The notes: a model not told the origin generated them from the letters alone. A DNA stretch of 64,000 nucleotides from Kitasatospora sp. NBC_00315 (GCF_041435095.1 NZ_CP108025.1:5890001-5954000); one strand, 5' to 3'. Numbered from the stretch's first letter, positions 33,244 through 40,789 are shown. A program made the numbers and translations.

Positions 33244-33770
33244 GGTCGGCGCGCGAGCAGTTGCAGCAGGCCGGTGACCGCGACGCCGGCCACGATCTCC
33301 CGGCGGTCGATCATGCCCTGGATCCGGTCGAGGGGGATCCATTCGATGCGGTCCGCCTCGTGGGTGTCGACGGGTGGGGCGACGAACTCGGCGCCGCGGG
33401 CGAGGAACGTGTGGTGCTCGGCGTTGCTCATGCCGCCGACGGGCTGGTTGTAGGCGAGCGGCTCCACGGCGGTGACGCGCCAGCCGGTCTCCTCCTCGAC
33501 CTCGCGGGCGGCTGCGGCCTCCAGGGTCTCGCCGTCCTCGACGATCCCGGAGGGGATCTCCCAGTTCCAGGTGTCGGTGGCGAAGCGGTGGCGCCACATC
33601 ATCAGCACCTCACCCCGGTCGTTGAGAACGACGGTCGCGGCGACCGGAGCCCAGCGGATGAGGTGGTGCTCGTAGCGGGGATGGCCGGGCGGCTCGACGT
33701 CGACCAGGTCGAGCGAGACCCACGGGCTGTCGTAGATGGTGCGGCTGCCGTGGACGGTCCACTCACTCAC
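33240..33770 (-). CDS. NUDIX hydrolase (ADP-ribose pyrophosphatase-like)
   Basis: A 176-aa enzyme from GTG 33770 with GAGGGG upstream. The Nudix box is complete (GIVEDGETLEAAAAREVEEETGW), preceded by VAATVVLNDRGEVLMMWRHRFATDTWNWEIPSG. It hydrolyses a nucleoside diphosphate linked to another group; the upstream WxxEIPSG pattern resembles ADP-ribose or FAD pyrophosphatases. It ends tail-to-tail with the XRE gene: the palindrome CCTAGG supplies a TAG stop to both strands. Confidence 0.92.
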   Translation of the reverse strand: MSEWTVHGSRTIYDSPWVSLDLVDVEPPGHPRYEHHLIRWAPVAATVVLNDRGEVLMMWRHRFATDTWNWEIPSGIVEDGETLEAAAAREVEEETGWRVTAVEPLAYNQPVGGMSNAEHHTFLARGAEFVAPPVDTHEADRIEWIPLDRIQGMIDRREIVAGVAVTGLLQLLARRP

Positions 33771-33860
33771 TGGGCACCCCTCATGATCGCGGTCGTGGCG
33801 TGGCCATCCTGTCAGAGGCCGCCCGGGAGCTGGCCGAGGACTGACCCCGGATGCGACGAA

Positions 33861-33897
33861 GCGCCCCCCTGTCCGGCCGGAGCCGGACAGGGGGCGC
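33861..33897 (-). terminator. Terminator
   Basis: A GCGCCCCCCTGTCCGGC / GCCGGACAGGGGGCGC hairpin (one unpaired base) lies just after the stop of the membrane-protein gene read leftward. Confidence 0.7.
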
Positions 33898-33906
33898 GGT
33901 GCTTCA

Positions 33907-34209
33907 TCAGGTGTCGTTCGTGGTGGTGCAGATGCTGTCCTCGATCCGGTTCACGGCGTCGCGGAGGCTGGAGCCAGAGTTGGGGTGCAGCTCGTGCTCG
34001 ATCCGGTCGAGGCGCTCCATCACCCCGGGGCGGGCGGGTACGCCGCGCCGGGGCGGGCTGCCGTTCCAGTCCTCGGCGAAGTCGTCCACGATGCGGGCGA
34101 TACGACGGACGGCCCGGACGACCCAGGCCAGTAGGCCGATGATCGCCGTGATCGCGACGCACCAGACGACGATTTGGTCGACGGAGGCCACGCCAGTGCT
34201 GTCGTTCAC
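33907..34209 (-). CDS. Phage-like small membrane protein (DUF2746-like)
   Basis: A 100-aa protein from GTG 34209 with GGAGG upstream, overlapping the stop of an upstream fragment (GTGA). One N-terminal helix (VDQIVVWCVAITAIIGLLAWVVRAVRR) is followed by a charged tail with RPGVMERLDRIEHELHPNSGSSLRDAVNRIEDS. This layout is common in actinophage genomes as DUF2746-type membrane proteins of the lysis or tail region. It marks phage-derived DNA in the island. Confidence 0.7.
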   Translation of the reverse strand: MNDSTGVASVDQIVVWCVAITAIIGLLAWVVRAVRRIARIVDDFAEDWNGSPPRRGVPARPGVMERLDRIEHELHPNSGSSLRDAVNRIEDSICTTTNDT

Positions 34210-34331
34210 TGTGCCTCCGGCGGGGTGTCGGCGGCCGCCGCCGGGGCGAGGTCCAGCGGCGGGAGGGTGGCGCGGGTCGGGGCGGAGCGGAGCCACTCCG
34301 GCAGCCAGGACTCCACCAGCGGCAGCGCCAT
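34206..34331 (-). pseudogene. 3' fragment of a gene coupled to the phage-like membrane protein
   Basis: The last ~41 codons of a leftward frame (ALPLVESWLPEWLRSAPTRATLPPLDLAPAAAADTPPEAQ) end in a TGA that overlaps the next start codon, as in a true operon. No plausible full-length start exists, because upstream DNA belongs to the rightward radical-SAM fragment. It is likely the surviving end of a truncated phage gene. Confidence 0.35.
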
Positions 34332-34349
34332 CAGGCGGGTGGCGGCCGC

Positions 34350-34736
34350 GGCTACAGCCTGCCGCACATGACCTACACGAACATGTCCCCAACGATCTAC
34401 GGCGGCGCAGAGACCCTGCCTGCGCAGTCCGTTGACCGCCTCCGCAAGCGGAAGGTGTTCACGGGCTGCCACGCGGGCCACACGTTCTTCCACGCCGATC
34501 CGCACGGCAAGGCGTCGATCTGCAAGGTCGGCCGCGACCCCCGGATCGACCTCATCGCCGAAGGAGTCGAAGGGCTTCACCGCCTCGGCGGCATCGCCGA
34601 CTCCCTCATGCTTCGCACCGGTGGCTGCTCCGGCTGCGCGCTGTCGGGCTCCTGCGGGACCTGCCGGCCATTGGCCAAGCTCTACCAGGAGGCGAAGGCA
34701 CCACTCGCAAGTTACTGCCAGCACGGAGGCTCATAA
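34350..34736 (+). pseudogene. C-terminal SPASM domain fragment of a radical SAM RiPP maturase
   Basis: About 125 codons remain, beginning abruptly near 34350 (YSLPHMTYTNMSPTIYGGAE). ATG 34368 is in frame but has no ribosome site. The cysteine pattern is that of a SPASM auxiliary-cluster domain: TGCHAG, SICKVGRDP, GGCSGCALSGSCGTCRP (C-x2-C-x5-C-x2-C) and YCQHGG. The radical SAM core with its CxxxCxxC motif is missing, so the fragment cannot be a functional enzyme. It directly precedes a small peptide gene ending in Cys-Ser-Cys, the usual arrangement of maturase and precursor. Confidence 0.75.
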
Positions 34737-34773
34737 CCCATGTCCCCCCGCCCCGAACCGAAAGAGGCGACCC

Positions 34774-34905
34774 ATGCCCATCACTGACGTGACGATCACC
34801 ATGCCCAAGCGGCAGGCCGACACGATCGAGTTCGTCGAGGACCTGGAAGCCCTGGTCGAGTCCGAGAAGTGCTCCTGCAACTCGGGTGACGACAACCCGT
34901 ACTAA
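34774..34905 (+). CDS. RiPP-like precursor peptide
   Basis: A 43-aa peptide from ATG 34774 with AAAGAGG 7 nt upstream. Residues 1-31 form a helical acidic leader (TITMPKRQADTIEFVEDLEALV). The end is EKCSCNSGDDNPY, with Cys33 and Cys35 as candidate crosslink donors and Asn/Asp/Tyr acceptors. It lies 37 bp after the SPASM remnant. The gene itself is intact, so it may be expressed but unmodified, or matured by a related enzyme elsewhere. The exact family is not assigned. Confidence 0.7.
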   Translation: MPITDVTITMPKRQADTIEFVEDLEALVESEKCSCNSGDDNPY

Positions 34906-34958
34906 CCGCAGGTGAGGCCGCAGGCGTCAGCACTACAGAGGCGCCCGCGGCTTCGTCG

Positions 34959-35480
34959 TCACTCCGCAGTGAGCCGCTCCATGGGCCCGAGGAGCTGCGC
35001 CCGCCGCTGCATCCCGACAACAGGCCGCCCCTGGAACTCCCGGACGCGGACCACATCGAAGCCCTGGGACTTGTAGTACCGGACCAATCCGTCCTCCGAG
35101 GTCACGCGCCGTACCCACGCCTTGCCCTCACGGCCGGCCCGATCCACCGCCCACCACGCGATGCGGGAGCCCAACCCTTCTCCGGTCGAGGCCGGGTCCG
35201 TGAGCGTGCTCACGAGGACCAGCGATTCCTCGGCGCACTCCTCATCGGTGAAGACGGCCCTCCCCAGGGTGTCCAGAACGATGGTGCACCCCCGGGCGAC
35301 GTCGTCGGCCCCGGTGATGACCCACATCGGAGCGACCCCGTCGCCGGCCCTGCTGGCGATCAGCTCCGCGGTCTGCGGCCACGGCTCGTGTCCCGTCCGC
35401 TTCATCCAGGCGAAGCGGCGCGTGGCAAGCTCCTCGATCCGCCCTCGATCGCTGAGAGCCGCGGGACGCATGCGGTACAC
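34959..35480 (-). CDS. GNAT-family N-acetyltransferase
   Basis: A 173-aa acetyltransferase. GTG 35480 has GGAG 6 nt upstream; the frame is open to 35558 but that stretch looks like promoter DNA. The GNAT core is visible: MRPAALSDRGRIEELATRRFAWMK, central strands SLVLVSTLTDPASTGEGLGSRIAWWAVDRAGREGKAWVRRVTSEDGLVRYYKSQGFDVVR. The acetyl-CoA loop is GEGLGSRI, a usable variant of QxxGxG/A. The substrate is unknown; a toxin or antibiotic modifier is possible. It is the last clear gene of the island. Confidence 0.8.
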   Translation of the reverse strand: MYRMRPAALSDRGRIEELATRRFAWMKRTGHEPWPQTAELIASRAGDGVAPMWVITGADDVARGCTIVLDTLGRAVFTDEECAEESLVLVSTLTDPASTGEGLGSRIAWWAVDRAGREGKAWVRRVTSEDGLVRYYKSQGFDVVRVREFQGRPVVGMQRRAQLLGPMERLTAE

Positions 35481-35637
35481 GAGTGCTCCGGTGGTCTCGG
35501 GGAGCACCAAGGCTAAACCATTCACACCCCACACAGAGGGCGTGTCGAGGCCGGGCACACGGTTGCCCCGGGCGCGGCCGTGGTGACGGTCGCGCCCGGG
35601 GCCGGCGGTCCTGCCGCCGGAGGTGGTGCGGGGGGTG

Positions 35638-37908
35638 CTACTTCCAGGTGTCGTTCAGGCTGACCGAGCCGGATGCGCCGGTGGTGCCGCTGCGGTTGGC
35701 GCCGGACTCCCAGGTGACGTTCCCGGCCGCGTCCTTGACGATGTACTTGTACTCGAAGGCGCTGTTCGCCGGGAGGGTGACGCCGGCGCTCCAGTTCGGG
35801 TAGCCGGCGGAGGAGAGTGCGACCGCGGCGGTCGGGTCCCAGCTGCCGAGGGCGGTGGCGGAGCCGACCACGAAGACGTTCTGGCCGTAGACGGTGGTCT
35901 TGTTCTCGGTGAAGTCGACGTTCACCGAGGTGCTGGTGCCGGTGGTGGAGGCGCCGTTCCAGGTGTCGTTGAGAGTGCCGCCGGATCCGCTGTCGGCGCT
36001 GTGGTTGGCGCCGGACTCCCAGGTGACGTTCCCGGCCGCGTCCTTGACGATGTACTTGTACTCGAAGGCCGTGTTCGCGGGCAGGCCGACCGTGGTGGAC
36101 CAGGTCGGGTAGCCGGCCGACGAGAGCGGCACGGCGGAGCCGGGGGCCCAGGATCCGAGGGCCGGGATCGAGCCGACGACGAAGACGTTCTGCCCGGTGA
36201 CGGTCGTCCGGTACTCGTTGAAGGTCTCCGACACGGTGCCGCTGCTGGGCGGCGGGGAGGTCGGGGGCTGCGTGGTGGGCGGGGTGGTGGTGGGCGGGGT
36301 GGTGGTGGGCGGGGCGGTCGGGCAGTCGGTGGTGCAGGGCGGTGCCTGGGCGTAGAGGGCGACGGCGTCGCCGGCCGCGACGGTGGCGGTGGCCTTGCCG
36401 GAGGCGTCGACGGTCACGGTGGTGCCCGTGCAGGCACCGGCGGCGGTGACGTCACCGTGGATGACGTCGCAGTAGGCACCGGCGGCCAGGCCGGTGGTGA
36501 AGGTCTGGGTGACGGCGGCGGCACTGTTGTTGATCGCGACCCAGGCCCTGCTGCCCCGGCTGAAGGCGATGGCGTTGCCGCCGTTGTCCCACCAGTTGGC
36601 CACGGACTGGCCCCTGGCGGCGTTGTGCCAGCCGACCATGTTGGCGATGCCCTGGTTGCGGTCGGTGCAGGTCCAGGTGCTGTTGGAGCAGTTGACGTCG
36701 GTGACGTACCCGTTGGCGTCGGCCGGCGGGGAGTCGTCCTTGTTGGCGAAGCGGAATCCGGAGTAGACCTGCGGGGTGCCGTAGTTCCAGGCGAGCTCGA
36801 AGATGTGGGCCAGGTTGTACTTGGCGCCGCTGTTGTAGGTGAGCGTGGTCTGGTCGCGCTCCAGGTCGTGGTTGGTCACCATGACCGCGGACTTGTCGCT
36901 CGGCTCCAGGCCCCAGCTCTGGCCGAAGGTCTTCAGGTTGGCGATGTTGCCGTTGAACTGGTCCTTGAGCTTGTAGGCGTAGGTGAACTCCAGCACGCTG
37001 CCGTTGCCCTCGAACGCGCTCGGCGCGAGCTGACCGCCGCTGCCGGGGAAGATCTCCTGGTAGATGTAGGGCCGTCCGCCCCAGGTGGTGTCGTGCACCC
37101 GGGAGAGGATGTTGGCCATGTCGGCCTGGGCGATGTGCTTGGCGGCGTCCACCCGGAAGCCGTCGACGCCGGAGTCGACCATGCTGTTCAGATAGCCGGA
37201 GATCTTGCCGCGGACGTAGTCCGACTCGGTGTTCAGATCGGACAGCGAGAGCAGCTGGCACTCCTGGACCTGGGTGACGTTGTTCCAGTCGTTGATGCTC
37301 AGGTCCGCGTTCGGGCAGGGCGGCGAGCCGTGGAAGTCCGAGCGGCTGTAGGGGATGTTGTTGTACGTGTAGCCGGTCGGGCTGAAACTCGCGCCGCCGT
37401 AGGAGCTGGTACTGCTCTGGTTGACGCCGGCCGTGTGGTTGATCACCGCGTCGGCGTAGACCTTCACGCCCGCGTTGTGGCAGGTCGTGACCATGGCTTT
37501 GAACTGGGCCTCGGTGCCCATCCGGCTGTTGAGGCCGTAGGAGACCGGCTGGTAGACCTCCCACCAGGGGTGGGCACCGTTCAGCTTGATCGAGTCGGCC
37601 GGCGGTGCGACCTGGACGGCGCCGTAGCCCTTGGGGCCGAGCACGGTGGTGCACTCGGCGGCGACGGAGTTCCAGTTCCATTCGAACAGGTTGGCGATCA
37701 CATCGCCGCCGTTGGGGGTGGCGGCGGCCTGGGCCGTGCCCTGGAAGGCGATCGGCAGGACGGCGCCGGCCAGCAGTACGCCGGTCGCCAGCAGGCCGAG
37801 CGGCGCACGTCGGGCTCGGGCCGACCGGGCCGGGCCGGCTCCGGCTGGTCCGGCCTCGTCAGGTCCGGCGGATTCGTCTGGCGCGGCGTGGCGGATCAAC
37901 TTGGGCAT
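35638..37908 (-). CDS. Secreted alpha-amylase (GH13) with two CBM20 starch-binding domains
   Basis: A 756-aa enzyme from ATG 37908 with GGAG 8 nt upstream. A signal segment (about 35-62, ending GTAQA) is followed by the GH13 barrel: GYGAVQVAPP, VYADAVINHT, VDGFRVDAAKH (nucleophile Asp), IYQEIF (acid Glu), VTNHDLERD (third Asp). An all-beta domain C and a Thr/Pro linker (TAPPTTTPPTTTPP) lead to two tandem CBM20 modules, each with GQNVFVVGS, ALGSW and FEYKYIVKDAAGNVTWESGANR/H. It hydrolyses extracellular starch. Two CBM20 copies are more than the single one in most streptomycete amylases. Confidence 0.95.
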   Translation of the reverse strand: MPKLIRHAAPDESAGPDEAGPAGAGPARSARARRAPLGLLATGVLLAGAVLPIAFQGTAQAAATPNGGDVIANLFEWNWNSVAAECTTVLGPKGYGAVQVAPPADSIKLNGAHPWWEVYQPVSYGLNSRMGTEAQFKAMVTTCHNAGVKVYADAVINHTAGVNQSSTSSYGGASFSPTGYTYNNIPYSRSDFHGSPPCPNADLSINDWNNVTQVQECQLLSLSDLNTESDYVRGKISGYLNSMVDSGVDGFRVDAAKHIAQADMANILSRVHDTTWGGRPYIYQEIFPGSGGQLAPSAFEGNGSVLEFTYAYKLKDQFNGNIANLKTFGQSWGLEPSDKSAVMVTNHDLERDQTTLTYNSGAKYNLAHIFELAWNYGTPQVYSGFRFANKDDSPPADANGYVTDVNCSNSTWTCTDRNQGIANMVGWHNAARGQSVANWWDNGGNAIAFSRGSRAWVAINNSAAAVTQTFTTGLAAGAYCDVIHGDVTAAGACTGTTVTVDASGKATATVAAGDAVALYAQAPPCTTDCPTAPPTTTPPTTTPPTTQPPTSPPPSSGTVSETFNEYRTTVTGQNVFVVGSIPALGSWAPGSAVPLSSAGYPTWSTTVGLPANTAFEYKYIVKDAAGNVTWESGANHSADSGSGGTLNDTWNGASTTGTSTSVNVDFTENKTTVYGQNVFVVGSATALGSWDPTAAVALSSAGYPNWSAGVTLPANSAFEYKYIVKDAAGNVTWESGANRSGTTGASGSVSLNDTWK
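35694..36069. repeat. 67-bp perfect direct repeat within the two CBM20 modules
   Basis: Positions 35694-35760 and 36003-36069 are identical. They encode the conserved strand of each CBM20 (EYKYIVKDAAGNVTWESGAN) and point to a recent duplication or gene conversion. Confidence 0.85.
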
Positions 37909-38235
37909 CGACAAACTCCCGTGGGTGGGTGGGGGCGTCCACCGGCATGCCGAATCCGTCGGGCGTGGGGCCCGGAACGGTGCGGGGAGCAGTGCGGGCA
38001 TGACCGGGGCTCGGAGAGCGGCTGTCGTCCGAGAGCGAGCGTTGATCTGGTGGGACCGGACGTTCTGCAGACCCGTGGAGATCACCGCCGAAGGCTTCCG
38101 GCGGGCCGGTCGTCCTACGGACGCGGGGTGAGCGTCCGGCGGGACGGCGGTGCTGGGCGCCTGGGGTGGGCGCCGGGGTGGGCGGTGCGGGCTGCGAGAC
38201 GACGATCCCGCCCACGGGGGGAGGGCGTCAAGGCA

Positions 38236-38268
38236 TTCGTGCAAATCCGTGCGTAATCTTGCTGCAAA
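38236..38268 (-). promoter_or_regulatory. Candidate maltose-repressor (Reg1/MalR-type) sites of the amylase
   Basis: Two TGCAAA-bearing repeats, TTCGTGCAAA (38236-38245) and CTTGCTGCAAA (38258-38268), are phased 23 bp apart about 330 bp upstream of the amylase start. Streptomyces LacI-type maltose repressors bind TTGCA-like repeats near amylase promoters. Confidence 0.45.
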
Positions 38269-38533
38269 CCCTTTCAGTAGCCGTTCCTGACGGTCGATCA
38301 TGATCTTCGGGCCCCGGTGGGCGCGGTGGACTCCGCGACACCGGGGGCCGTCCTCCGGTTCCCCGGCGTGAGCCCGTCGCCGAGTCGCCTGTCACCTGCT
38401 GTAGTCAGGTGATCGCTCTCATGGGGTCTTATCTTCATGAGTCGAATGATCGATCCGGAAGGCTTTACCGGACTCTTCCGGAAATGGCGGATCCTGGCGT
38501 ACCTTCAAGGAAGCGAGGTCAATCGAAACAATT

Positions 38534-38554
38534 TGTTCATCCACTTGTTGAACA
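38534..38554 (+). promoter_or_regulatory. Operator-like inverted repeat
   Basis: TGTTCA (38534-38539) and TGAACA (38549-38554) face each other across 9 bp, about 30 bp before the small gene at 38585. Confidence 0.35.
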
Positions 38555-38584
38555 TAGGGCTGAGGCAGTCAGAAGGAGGGTTCC

Positions 38585-38815
38585 ATGGTCAGCAGCACCG
38601 GCGCCGGCGTAGTAGGCGACAGGAAGGCCACGGAGAGATCCAGCCGGACGACGGGCCGGATGTGGATCCGCACGTACCGTGTGGATGCCGACGGCCGGCC
38701 GCTGGGCGATGTCGAGCCGCGTGCCGAGTACGCGCCCGTCGACCCCGTGCCGCTCGCCAGGAGTACCTGGCCGCCCTGCGCGTGCCCCCGGCACATCGCG
38801 CCGCAGTCCGCGTAG
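38585..38815 (+). CDS. Small hypothetical protein with strong ribosome site
   Basis: A 76-aa protein from ATG 38585 with AAGGAGGG 5 nt upstream, one of the best ribosome sites in the window. The product has a charged N-terminus, MWIRTYRVDADGRPLGDVEPRAEYAPVDPVPLARSTW, and a terminal CACPRH motif. No domain is recognised and no helix spans a membrane. The AT-rich upstream DNA and nearby inverted repeat suggest its own regulation. Confidence 0.55.
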   Translation: MVSSTGAGVVGDRKATERSSRTTGRMWIRTYRVDADGRPLGDVEPRAEYAPVDPVPLARSTWPPCACPRHIAPQSA

Positions 38816-38850
38816 GTCCGGGTAGGTCCGGGTAGGTCCAGAGAGGTCCG
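38812..38850 (+). repeat. Short tandem repeat (10-bp unit)
   Basis: About three copies of GTAGGTCCGG follow the small gene, decaying into related AGGTCC units to about 38880. Confidence 0.6.
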
Positions 38851-38903
38851 CGCGGGTCCGGGCAGGCACACGGAGGTCCGCGCGGAAACGGTCGGACGGA
38901 TCG

Positions 38904-39467
38904 TCAGGCCGGCTGCTGGTGCCAGGCGAAGGGCAGCAGGCGCTCGTCGGTCGGTGCCTGGGTCATCCGGTTGGCGAGGGTGGACATCGTGTAGACGCCG
39001 ATGCCGAGCACCACCTCCAGTGCGTTCTGGGGCGTGAAGCCCTGGTCCAGGAACGACCGCATCGCACTGTCGCCGACCGCGCCGGTGGTTCGCAGGACCT
39101 CCAGGGTGAACAGCCGGACCGCCTCCAGCCGGGGATCGTCCAGGGCCCGCTGCTCCCGCAACGCCGTGATGAGACCGGCGTCCGCTCCCATCGCGTTCAG
39201 CCGTGCCGTGTGCATGGCCACGCAGACGTGGCAGGCGTTGCGGGTCGCCATGGTCAGCACCAGGACCTCGCGGGCCAGGGGGTCCAGCGTGCTCGATTCG
39301 AAGATCGTGTTGATCTTCAGGAAGCCGTCCAGCAGGTGCGGTGAGGTGGCGAGGCGGCGGACCGGGGCCGGGAGATAGCCCAGGTGCTTCACCGTGGCCT
39401 CCATGGAGCGGCGGGCGGCGGCGGGTGCGGTGTCGACGTCGTGGTCGGCGAACAGGTTCTCGGGCAT
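38904..39467 (-). CDS. Carboxymuconolactone decarboxylase / AhpD-family peroxidase-like protein
   Basis: A 187-aa protein from ATG 39467 with GAGGGG upstream. The AhpD motif is complete: EVLVLTMATRNACHVCVAMHTARL, with the C-x2-C redox pair and downstream histidine. AhpD-type proteins reduce peroxides as part of antioxidant chains. It is divergent from a MarR regulator with a perfect inverted repeat between them, so it is probably that repressor's target and responds to oxidants or electrophiles. Confidence 0.9.
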   Translation of the reverse strand: MPENLFADHDVDTAPAAARRSMEATVKHLGYLPAPVRRLATSPHLLDGFLKINTIFESSTLDPLAREVLVLTMATRNACHVCVAMHTARLNAMGADAGLITALREQRALDDPRLEAVRLFTLEVLRTTGAVGDSAMRSFLDQGFTPQNALEVVLGIGVYTMSTLANRMTQAPTDERLLPFAWHQQPA

Positions 39468-39507
39468 GGCGTTTCCCCTCGTGCGATGTGGCCGCGAACG
39501 ACTAAAC

Positions 39508-39526
39508 TCGTCAACGTGATTGACGA
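39508..39526. promoter_or_regulatory. MarR operator candidate
   Basis: A perfect 7-5-7 inverted repeat (TCGTCAA-CGTGA-TTGACGA) lies centrally in the 88-bp spacer between the AhpD-like and MarR genes. Confidence 0.6.
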
Positions 39527-39555
39527 AACAGTAAACCAGGTTGTCGAGTTCTGCA

Positions 39556-40047
39556 ATGGCTGACGCCCGCCGCGCTCCGGGTGCCCAGGGCGCTCCCGGT
39601 TTCGAGCTGCCGCTGCTGCTGTTCGCCGGCTTTCGCTCGCTGATCGACCAGCTGCACGCCGAGCTGGCCCGGCAGGGGCACCCGGACGTGCGTCCGGCGT
39701 ACGGCTTCGCCATGCAGGCGATCGGTCTGGACGGGGTGACCGCCACCGAACTCGGCCGGCGGCTCGGCGTCTCCAAACAGGCCGCCGGCAAGACCGTGGA
39801 CCGCCTGGAGGGCCTCGGGTACGTGGAGCGGGTGGACGATCCTTCGGACGGGAGGCGCAAGTTGCTGCGGCTCACGCCGAACGGGATCGACTCCCTGATG
39901 CGCTCCGCCGCGATCTTCGACGAGCTGCACGACCGGTGGGCCGAGGCGCTCGGCGCGGACCGGCTGGCCGAGCTGGAGGACGGACTGCGCGCTGTGGTGC
40001 CGGCGAGCGGCTTCCGGCTCGACGTGGCCGGCTGGTTCGGGGGCTGA
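39556..40047 (+). CDS. MarR-family transcriptional regulator
   Basis: A 163-aa protein from ATG 39556; TTG 39541 in frame is also possible, and neither has a strong ribosome site. The winged helix is clear: GLDGVTATELGRRLGVSKQAAGKTVDRLEGLGYVERVDDPSDGRRKLLRLTPNGIDSLM (recognition helix and beta wing DPSDGRRK). No conserved N-terminal cysteine of the OhrR type is visible, so the signal is not necessarily an organic peroxide. It likely represses itself and the divergent AhpD-like gene. Confidence 0.9.
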   Translation: MADARRAPGAQGAPGFELPLLLFAGFRSLIDQLHAELARQGHPDVRPAYGFAMQAIGLDGVTATELGRRLGVSKQAAGKTVDRLEGLGYVERVDDPSDGRRKLLRLTPNGIDSLMRSAAIFDELHDRWAEALGADRLAELEDGLRAVVPASGFRLDVAGWFGG

Positions 40048-40101
40048 CCGGCGGAGTCCCGGGGACTTACCGGCGGGGCCCCCGGGGGGCGGTGAAAACA
40101 G

Positions 40102-40131
40102 AAGGACCCGGTGCTGGTGCACCGGGTCCTT
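40102..40131. terminator. Terminator between MarR gene and tRNA
   Basis: A perfect 12-bp stem (40102-40113 with 40120-40131) is followed on the minus strand by CTGTTTTC, a good intrinsic terminator for the tRNA. Confidence 0.75.
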
Positions 40132-40147
40132 CCGTACTTCTCTGCAG

Positions 40148-40221
40148 TAGCGGGGACAGGATTTGAACCTGCGACCTCTGGGTTATGAGCCCAGCGAGCT
40201 ACCGAGCTGCTCCACCCCGCG
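40148..40221 (-). tRNA. Initiator tRNA-Met (CAT)
   Basis: A 74-nt cloverleaf read leftward: acceptor CGCGGGG, D-arm GAGCAGCTCGGTAGCTC, anticodon arm CTGGGCTCATAACCCAG, T-arm GGTTCAAATCC. The C1 x U72 mismatch and the three consecutive G:C pairs in the anticodon stem (GGG/CCC) identify the initiator rather than elongator form. The CCA end is not encoded. Confidence 0.95.
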
Positions 40222-40462
40222 TCGGTAGGTAGAACACTACGCCAGAAACCCGGACCGCCCGACCACCGCCACCCCGGGCGGGCGTGTTGCGGGGCGCCGG
40301 GTGGGTGGCCCTGGCGGTGTCTGTGCGAACTTCTGCTCATTAGCACGTGACTTTCACCGGAATGGAGCATCTCCTGCGTGGCCCACCGGGGTGTCTGCGC
40401 ATCGGGTGATGGCGGCATTGAAAGGGGTGAGCCGTCGGTCGGTTCAGCAGCCTGATCGAGAC

Positions 40463-40500
40463 TTGCGTATTACTGCATGAAAAAGCTATCAATCATGCAG
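40463..40500 (+). promoter_or_regulatory. Promoter overlapped by a palindrome, upstream of a decayed sugar locus
   Basis: TTGCGT (40463-40468), an 18-bp spacer and TATCAA (40487-40492) form a promoter. CTGCATGA (40473-40480) and TCATGCAG (40493-40500) are perfect inverted arms across it. This suggests a once repressor-controlled sugar operon. Confidence 0.5.
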
Positions 40501-40540
40501 GAAGAACCATTGAGTTCCACTGCCGATCCGGGAGCTCGCG

Positions 40541-40789
40541 GTGATCCCCACCCCCACCCTGAACGCCCCCCTCGACGCCCTCGACGACACCCGCCGAGTG
40601 CCCCGCCCGATCCCGGACGCCTCCCGCCGCGTCGACGGCGTCCTCGTGTGCGCCTGCGTCGAGGGCGCCCGGGCCCTGGAGGGCCTGCTTGGTGGACGGG
40701 TCGGGCTCCGGGCCGCCACCCCCGCGGACGGTCGGCGGCCCAGAACCGCCGTACCCGAGCAGGAGATCCGCGTCGCTCGCAGCACCTGA
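40541..40789 (+). other. Unrecognised short frame upstream of aldolase remnant
   Basis: An 82-codon frame from GTG 40541 (IPTPTLNAPLDALDDTRRVPRP..., GVLVCACVEGARALEGLLGGRVG). The opening is reasonable but the second half has low-quality, arginine-rich codons. It may be a remnant of another gene of the same sugar locus or noise. Confidence 0.25.

Larger units (their letters stand above)
37909..38584. other. Long divergent spacer between amylase and a small gene
   Basis: It contains the ~330-bp amylase leader, the TGCAAA repeats, and from about 38280 an AT-richer stretch. A rightward frame at 38437 (SRMIDPEGFTGLFRKWRILAYLQGS) is open but has no ribosome site and is not called. Confidence 0.5.

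Noticed and set aside
35623..38256. Rightward 877-codon open frame opposite the amylase
   Set aside because: It is a Gly/Val/Arg-rich antisense shadow of the amylase caused by high GC; there is no ribosome site or recognisable domain.
38437..38835. Rightward frame starting SRMIDPEGFTGLFRKWRIL
   Set aside because: No ribosome site, and the second half overlaps the better supported small gene at 38585 in another frame.
40148..40221. tRNA-Met as an integration site for a nearby island
   Set aside because: No second copy of the tRNA 3' end and no integrase were seen on either side.
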